In this document: in pieces, positions 31,345-38,193 of the stretch
Numbering within the stretch: the stretch's first letter is position 1
Layout: each line of letters begins with the position of its first letter
Assembly: GCA_900175165.2 (NCBI GenBank)
Contig: FWWN02000133.1
Coordinates: 1-38,193 of the forward strand
Source: Rhizomucor pusillus
Lineage: Eukaryota > Mucoromycota > Mucoromycetes > Mucorales > Lichtheimiaceae
Direction of reading: 5' to 3'
Length of the DNA: 38,193 nt
Made by a program: the position numbers and the translations under genes
Notes under the pieces: model-generated
Told to the model about the DNA's origin: nothing
The model's input: only the letters and a program-made list of their open reading frames with translations
Database searches by the model: none

Positions 31345-34300
31345 TGTAATTTTTCCATGTTAAATATATACAAGTTCCGTAGCGGAGTCGAGTTATTGTC
31401 TGCCCAATAGGAGAAGGGGTCCGAGCAAAATCTTCTCATTTTTACTGCTACACTTATCATCCCGCTATACATAGCACCTCAGCACCAACTATTACCGCCA
31501 AACAATACTCACTCGGGTCCCCACTCGAATGACGCGATTAGCCGTTAATGAATTTTGATTCTTCCTCGAATTCTTTCATCGAAGGACGCACGGGACGCGA
31601 AGGATGTCTATTCAGAAACAACTACATATTTTGGTCTGCCCGATCGAATGTGTGGTCAGAATAACAAGTAACTAGAATAGGTACTCCTTCTAAGCAGTCG
31701 CGTTGCTAAAATGATTGTACATATGTCTCTGCATAGTATATAATTTTGCAGAAATGCAAAAGTTCATCATTGATCATTCATTTCCAATAGTGTTGTTTTG
31801 CCAAGACTTTTTATCACATCTTTATCATATTTTGTAACGTTTTCTTGGTCGTCATCCAAGCCTTCTCCTTTTCTCTAGGTATAATAGAAAGAAAAGTACA
31901 GAGCCTGTGATGAATCTTTGCAAATTATACGTAATTGAAGCCTTTTGTTCATGTGTCATAGAGTAACATTCTTCAACACCCGTGAAATTTAGGAGACAAA
32001 TTAAACCTAATTATGGAGAAGAAAAAATCATCAAACAGTAGCTTGTTTGTTTGCGTGTAGTGATCTGGAAGCTAATACATTGTCCAGATTCTAATGAGTG
32101 ACATCGCACCACACCCACGTGATGGAAGGAGAAATTGAGTGATCGACCATCAAAATGTAGTTGATGTTGCAAGACTAGGTTTCTAGTGAGAAAATGGTGT
32201 ATGTTTCATCTGTAGCACATCTTGGTTGACATTGACATCGATCCTCCTATACGTCTCTCTTATATCGCTATTTCAAAATTACATGGATGTTGTACCGGAT
32301 ACTTTTCATCTGTTTACTACAAAACAAGCTTTGGACAGGATTCATTCTAGGAAGCGTTGTAGTGATGGAGTCCACGACTGGAGTTGCCAAGGTTTGTTTA
32401 TTGGTTTGTAGTCGAGGAGCTTCTCATAAGCAACTTTTTAATGCGAGGTTATGTCCAGCTACCCAGCTTTGACAGCTTATGTCTTTGAAGCCTTCATTGT
32501 TAAGTAGCTCTAAGGATCGTTGGATATCGTTTTTGTAAATCGAGAGATCGACGTGTCTCAGGAGCTGGATGATCTGTGGTCAACTCTATGAGAGATTCTG
32601 TAATCCCGCAATGATTATGTTCCTTAACTGACTCAACAGAGTAACATCAGATATCTGGGTTAATTACCATCATGTTTAAACGCTTACTAGGCTTTTTATA
32701 CGACTTGTTGCTGTAGCTAGCCAGGCTATCAAATTATTTAGAAGCGCCAGAATTGTGCTTCTGTAGAAGTACTAACGCATCCAGTTGGTGGAAGTAAAAG
32801 AAGACACCGAGAGTAATCAGACCATCAACTTTACATGCATTGGTGGCATTCCTTTTACCCCCACTAGGATATCATATCGAGTGGTTGTTTAATTAAAAAA
32901 TCGGATGCTTAGAAAGAGGCGCAATGTTGTAATATTTTGTCGCATTACAGCGAGGAGGGAACGGCGTGTCTGTATCTCAATAGAGCATCGTTTGAAAGAC
33001 CAGTACTGTCAATAGCTATGGCAAACCAGAATTTACGCGTCAATTTGGGGAAATGTTTCCAAGGATCGTGCTACAGAAGAGTCACTGTACAAGGATAAGG
33101 AAGAACTCTATTGGGGTTACGGAAAACGTGACCGTAAACAAACAAATGCATAACGGAAAAGCTTCCGTAATTGCTGCCTGATCTTAATTCAAATACTAAC
33201 TCGTCTCATATATCGTGTTACTGTGGTTTGCTCGCGTGCGCTTTGATACTTTGTATCATTAGCAATCAGGTTTTAGCTGATTTCATGTAAAACGAATATA
33301 GTTTTCTTTAAATCGTTTCGAATGCAATCATTTTCTAGGCCAAAGTTACCGAATTGCCACTCAATATTTGTTTATTCGGTAATCAACCATTTCTGTGACA
33401 ACAAAATATTGTAATTTGCGAGTCCAATGGGTCCAAGGTCAAATTCCAGAAACCAACGTATACCAATTATTAAGGCTCTCGTATAAGCAGGGGAGAGCAG
33501 TCTTGCCCCTATTGCATTATGTGGAGCTGCTGGCAATACGGTTGACTTGCAGGTTCTCCATTGTCACTTGTTTCTCCCAGTATCTGCCATCTTTCTCGGG
33601 AGCTCAGCGACACCCTTGACGAACAACTGCACATCTTAGCTATTAAATGAAACTAGTGTTCGCTCTTCCTTTTTTCTCATCTGATACACTGCAAAGTAAG
33701 CGCTTAAGGCGCATACAGTTAAATATAGATGCAATAGTCTTGATATACCTTAATTGCCACCTTATTCTTATTTGGTTTTTTCTGCAGGGCCCGGCTACAT
33801 ACGGAGATTTTTTTGTTGCTTGAAAAGGGACGGAGCCCAGGAGCTGGGTGATTCTCACCAATTCCTGCCTAAACTTGATTTGGGATGCTCCATTCAAAGC
33901 CCAGGAATTCGCAAAATGCGTCATAGAAACGACTCGAATTTCGTGGGGAACATACGTCGCCACAATGGAAGGATATATATGGTAAAGGCAGCCTCTATAT
34001 GTCAATCAATTAGTAAGACAAGCTGGGCGTACGTTCTCAAGAAAAAATCGGCAAGCATCATTGAATTGTTCGATTTTAGCTATGTATTTTTGAGCCACAC
34101 ATCGTCCAGCAACCAGACGTCTAATCAAGATAAAGCATTTAATCATTATACAAACAACGCAGACGGTGATGATGAGAGATATTTGTTACACATAGGATGC
34201 AATGTTGCTTATCTATTGTCATATGTCTTCGTATCTCTAGGGAAGAAAGGAAAACTAAAATACTCTGGCTGCAAGGTTTGTGTGGGTTAATGCAAAGCAG

Positions 34301-34440
34301 CGTAGGTTGATAAATTTACAACGGCTTTTTAAGCCTCTAAGCAATAGGACCTTTATTCTTCTCCCGTTTCGCTTGGTGGCCTCTGAAATTCCAAGTGTAG
34401 GGCAAGGTGTTGCATCGAAAGTTTGTACTGTGCACGAGGT
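31345..34440. other. Gene-poor interval
   Basis: This is a 3.1-kb AT-rich stretch with no gene I can support. The first few hundred bases should contain the reductase promoter. The longest frames are 33754-34290 (+, 178 codons) and 33643-34005 (-, 120 codons). They overlap on opposite strands, have no domain, and include long Ser/Lys/Asn-rich parts, so I leave them uncalled. A membrane-like stretch (LWTGFILGSVVVMESTTG) near 32330 and a phrase VQLFVKGVAELPRKMADTG on the minus strand near 33610 could be remnants of decayed genes. A 9-bp perfect hairpin lies at 33346-33382. Confidence 0.4.
33346..33382. repeat. Short inverted repeat (hairpin)
   Basis: TTACCGAAT at 33346-33354 pairs perfectly with ATTCGGTAA at 33374-33382 around a 19-base loop. 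It stands alone in a gene-poor region. It might be a transposon end or a chance event. Confidence 0.5.
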
Positions 34441-35865
34441 CTAAAGGATGATGGGTACTTGAGGCATGTGGTGGTAGTGCCGCCAGCCGTTAGGTAAGTC
34501 TCCGTCGTCGCACATTTCAACGTGATGTTCCATCCACTTTGAATATAGCGCCTGCTTTATCGTCCAACGGGTGGTGGGTATAGGATCCATCATCCCAGAC
34601 AAGCATTCTCGTACATAATCAGGCAGTTCAGATCTCGTGCAGCTCGCTGTTTTCCAAATATCGCAATCTAAAGGCTTTTCGCCCATCCGCTGTCTAAAAT
34701 ATCTTCCGTATGCCTCGTCTCCTCCTTCCTGCGCAGCGATGGCTGCTGGCGAGTATGGCTTTGCCCCTGGTGGCGCTGGAAAATTACCACGTCCATTGTA
34801 GAATGCAACAGTGAATGGTAGTTCTCCGTAACGCATGTTGTAAAACGTGATTCCTGCACTCCACACATCAAGTGCCCGGCCGTCGTATCCATCCTTTTCG
34901 TCTTTGAGCTTCCATATCTCGGGTGACCAAAACTGACGTGAGCCGCACCACTGCTGAGACGCCCGTGGATCATGAAACAGTGGCTGCACAACATCGGCCA
35001 CCCCAAAGTCGGCAATCTTGAGTGTGCCGCCCTTTGTGAGCAGCAAATTTTCTGGTTTAATATCTCTGTGGGCAATCCCAGTCTCATGCAAAAAATTCAA
35101 TCCCTGCAACAGTTGTTTAAATAGGCATGCTTGCTCCATGTCTGGGAGGTTCGGTCGCTCCTTCAGCAATGCAAAGAGATCGCCTCCTGCACACTAAACA
35201 TACAAGCAATAAGCGCATTAGCGTTTCATTTTCCTTGTGATTGCTCCGCACCCAATGATATCAACAACGCCCCTACATACGTATTCCATCACTGCGCACC
35301 AGCGGTTTTGTTCATCCATAACCAAGTCTAGAGTTATAACAATATGTTTGTACTGTGACACAGATTTACTGATACAATATTCGCTGTGCATCCGTCGCAA
35401 GTATTCGCGCTCGTCTTCAGTCTTATCTTTCTTTTTAAACTCCTTGACGGCGAGTATCCGGTTCTGTCGGTCCTGGACTAAACGAATAACGGCAGTGGCA
35501 CCGCTGGCAATGTTATTTCGAGATGTAGCGCCTGTCGTCCTATGTGTTGGGCTGCGTCTGTCCGGTTTCACGTATGGGCCGTATTTTTCGTTTAGTCGTG
35601 GGATACTGGGACCGTATGAATAAGAGGATGGTCGCCGAAAGAATGTGCTGATGCTTTTTACAACATCGCTGATCGGTGCTGTATGACTGCGTCGTCTTAC
35701 AAAGTTTTCTGCATTGACAACAGTCTGGTCTGCGTCCGTTGCCCGAGGTTCTACTGCTCTATTGCGGTTTTGATCTATCGGTTCCGGCAAAGTGCATCGA
35801 ATTTCATGAGGCTCAGCTATCTGGGATGCAGTTTTATCTTCAACGAGCGGCGTAGGCGGATGCAT
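34441..35865 (-). CDS. Ser/Thr protein kinase of the Npr1/Hal5 type
   Basis: This fungal-specific kinase group controls stability of nutrient and ion transporters at the plasma membrane. Two exons, 35865-35281 and 35193-34441, with an 87-nt intron give 445 residues. A polar Ser/Arg-rich N-terminus (1-95) leads to EKYGPYVKP, then a glycine-loop equivalent IASGATAVIRL (normally IGxGATAVVRL, so the first Gly is missing), ATP-binding Lys in LAVKEF (K141), CAGGDLFALL, catalytic HRDIKPEN (D239) and ADFGVAD (DFG D257). GATAVxRL, AVKEF, the VMEYCAGGDL hinge and CGSRQFWSPEIW in the activation segment resemble Npr1, Hal5 and Sat4 kinases. The start at 35865 is the first ATG after a Phe/Ser/Leu low-complexity stretch that looks like untranslated leader; the same frame is open up to 36126, so a longer N-terminus cannot be excluded. 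Confidence 0.88.
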
Positions 35866-37985
35866 TATGCACGAAAGAAAGGAGAGAAAGCAGGAAACGA
35901 AAGAAAAGAAGGTGGAGAAGCGGTCAGGCGCTAGTATAAATAGATAACGTCCCAGTTTCTGGAGGAGGCTTTTTTTTTCGACGCCGTAGCACTTTTGAAC
36001 TTTGATGGGAATATTTGCCACGCGCGGTTGCCCTTTGTCTGGCTGCCTTGGAAAGAAAGCGCGCTGGATATGAAATTGCCTCCGCTGAAGATCAGACCAG
36101 CAACTTGGACTTGCTGTAATCCTCATTCATTTCAATGGTTGATTCTTTGTGCGACACACAGTCTTCGAGGTTTTCGAGACCGTCCCAGCTGGTAAGTCTG
36201 GATACAGTTTGTAAACTCTAAGGCGTTGTTCGTAGACTCACCCTCATGCTTTCCCATTGTCCGGGATACACTGTGGATTGATCCATGGACGAATATAATT
36301 ACTCGAACTTTCCGTTCAATCAGGGACTAGAAATAAAACTCGAAAAATTAGAGTATTTTATCTTATCGTAAGCTAATAGTAACAGATATGACTAGTCTGC
36401 TATGTCTATTGCATTCTCTATATTACTCTGACGATCATGACCTGAAAGATACTTTGTGGGTGCAAGAGCCCGAAAGGCAATCTTTCCGCAATATAAAACT
36501 GTCAGTGATCTACCATCTTATCAGATCTTATCTCAATTTTTTTGTATAATAAGAAATAGCTTCAAAGATAGATTGTACCATGCTAGCGGCGTGGGCGTGA
36601 AGCCGACGTGTCTTATTCGAGCTTTGTTTTAATACTTGCAGGTTCAGTAGTCCTGCACGGAGAACTGAGGAAGGATCGAGATATCGCTCCTCTTTCAGGA
36701 GGACACACGCATCAATATCTAATAATATGCCAACCACGACCCCTATAAAGAAAAGGAGTGCTACTTGTCAACAAAAGTACGATATTAAGTTACTTAAATA
36801 GTGTTTCCGTTTAATAATAAATCCGACATTTAAAGATGATTCAACGCTGATGTTGGTAATTCTCGGTTTTCTAGCTGTACATCTTTCCCAGTGCAGAGAC
36901 ACTCTTTATCAGACAACGGATACCCACCGGCAGTAAGCACGGTGTGGCCAAGTAGAGCTTATCGTGGAGACGAAGTGAGCGTTGGGGCGGGAAGGCGCAG
37001 ATTACTGCCACATCGTTGCGCGAGCCAAGGGTGTAGCTATTGTATAGAAATCATTAAACTCTGGCTTACAGCATTTTAACTAGAATATGCCGGATACAAC
37101 TCGATCGTAAGTAGCGTAGATCGTTTAGGGTGAATCCACTCCAATCTTCTCTGCGTACGTAATAATATCCCTGCACACACACGCGAAAGAGAACTCCATA
37201 ATCTCCCGGTCGCACAGAGGGGCACAAACTTTCGTTGGACTGTTGCGCGACGCGTAGCACAAGAGTCTTTTCTTTCGTGATTTTAGCCTGCACAAATATA
37301 CACATCCGATGAACTGAAGATAGACCCTGATAATGAACGATGCACAGCCATCAGTCTATCTCTCATGAAACTGCATAAATACAGATATGCCACAGGACCC
37401 GTAGATAAAAATGTCATAAGTTGTCAGGTGATAATATTTTATTTTAGATGATCCTTTGTGGAGCTGTCTTCCAATGCTATTTACTTGGATTCTGTAACGT
37501 TACAAATGACGACACCGGAGTAGCCTGTATTTAACTCGGCCTCTTTATCCCTCAAGCCATTTGTTTCTGCGACGCGACGTTTATCTTTATGTTTTTGGTT
37601 CGACAAAACACAGATGGCTGCAGATTCAAAATGTACTGTATTTCCGAAAATAAAGTCGCGTTTTGCAGATGCATTTGGCGGATTTGCGAAGCTAAACATG
37701 ACGCTAATAAACCGATATTAGTTGTCGCGTTGACAAAGCAATGCCGAGCTCCTCCCGCCAAGTGCATAGTTCAGATGGTGAGCATTAAGAACATATTATA
37801 GGAAAAGAATGACACTTACTGAATACCTGCTACTCATTTTCTCATTGTGTGTTTAAATCTGTATCCTATCTATCTGTCGTATGCCATCGACTTATCGTGA
37901 CATCCACATCACAAGTGCTCTCTGTTGCGACATTTATCTAAACATTTATGAGAGTGCGAGACAAACCCTTCGAAATCGCTCAAAC
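35866..37985. other. Gene-poor interval
   Basis: The first 200-300 bp should be the promoter and leader of the Npr1/Hal5-type kinase gene. Beyond that, about 1.8 kb has only short frames without domains (for example 36528-36737 and 37066-37305 on the minus strand, 36891-37079 on the plus strand). The stretch 36900-37040 is richer in G+C than its surroundings and contains a box resembling a tRNA internal promoter A box (GTGTGGCCAAGTAG), but no matching B box was found. Confidence 0.4.
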
Positions 37986-38193
37986 TTATACGATTGCATG
38001 CTTCATTAATTCTGGTCGTGAGTTCTCCTTCTCCAAGAACCTACTGCGCTTCATGTTGACATGGAAGGCAGACTCATCTAGGAAGACACAATTAGTCCTA
38101 AAGTCCATATCGGTTCCCTCCATTTGCGAGCCCAGTCAAGACGCTCTTGAATCTTGGCCCCGCTGTTCCTGTCTACAGGCTGAAACCGGGCCT
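37986..38193 (-). pseudogene. Frameshifted Tc1/mariner-type DDE transposase fragment (runs off right edge)
   Basis: Reading leftward from the window end, one frame gives ARFQPVDRNSGAKIQERLDW and ARKWREP, and then a different frame gives MDFRTNCVFLDESAFHVNMK followed by RSRFLEKEN and a stop at 37986. Joined by a single frameshift near 38090, these match the middle of Tc1/mariner-type (DDE_3) transposases, where FLDESAF holds the second catalytic Asp. A second shift seems to follow soon after. The rest of the element is outside the window or lost. This family is widespread in mucoromycete genomes, which fits the assignment of the organism. Confidence 0.7.

Noticed and set aside
33754..34290. 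178-codon open frame in the right gene-poor region
   Set aside because: No domain, no supporting splice or 3' signals, and overlapped by another long frame on the opposite strand; composition looks non-coding.
35866..36126. Upstream extension of the Npr1/Hal5-type kinase frame
   Set aside because: The extension is Phe/Ser/Leu low-complexity sequence typical of a leader, so the ATG at 35865 was preferred.
36920..37040. tRNA-like A box (GTGTGGCCAAGTAG) in a G+C-richer patch
   Set aside because: No B box or cloverleaf could be formed downstream, so not called as tRNA or SINE.

Overview
The window is fungal nuclear DNA. It has spliced protein genes with short GT-AG introns (mostly 56-87 nt), CTAAC-like branch points, pyrimidine-rich leaders and AATAAA-type 3' ends, and every recognisable protein belongs to a family common in fungi. 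Dense introns, microexons and a Tc1/mariner-type transposase relic suggest an early-diverging fungus, most likely Mucoromycota (Mucorales-like). That placement is an inference from gene style, not a database match. Exon models were built by hand from splice consensus, phase continuity and protein-family sense.

Layout. (1) 1-4.9 kb is gene-poor and transposon-rich. It holds an open frame running off the left edge, unassigned minus-strand coding fragments, and an internally deleted piggyBac-like element (1225-3053) with inverted repeats and a TTAA/TCAA target duplication. (2) 4.9-23.3 kb is a dense gene block rich in cytoskeletal and polarity functions: a CLIP-170-type CAP-Gly protein (-), a small coiled-coil protein (-), a Nudix hydrolase (+), a Ste20/PAK kinase with CRIB domain (+), a kinesin-5 (+), a 14-exon nuclear-type coiled-coil protein (-), and a Ser/Arg/Pro-rich protein with four S/TxIP end-binding motifs (+). 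(3) 23.5-31.4 kb is a transport and metabolism block: an equilibrative nucleoside transporter (+), a small Cys-containing protein (+), a Ctr copper transporter (+), an aminotransferase of the aminoadipate/aromatic class (+) and a ferric/cupric reductase (-). (4) 31.4-38.2 kb is gene-poor apart from an Npr1/Hal5-type kinase (-), and ends in a frameshifted Tc1/mariner-type DDE transposase at the right edge.

How the genes may work together. CLIP-170, the S/TxIP protein and kinesin-5 would all act on microtubules, the first two at plus ends through EB1-type partners. PAK is a Cdc42/Rac effector controlling polarity. The surface reductase and the Ctr channel form a known pair, since Cu(II) must be reduced to Cu(I) before Ctr import. 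Npr1/Hal5 kinases usually control the stability of plasma-membrane transporters. Physical clustering does not prove co-regulation here.

The most noteworthy points are the unannotated-looking S/TxIP protein, the nuclear coiled-coil protein ending in a SUMO-interaction-like motif, microexons of 8, 12 and 19 nt, a GC-AG intron inside the PAK activation segment, two stop-free in-frame introns, and the piggyBac relic.
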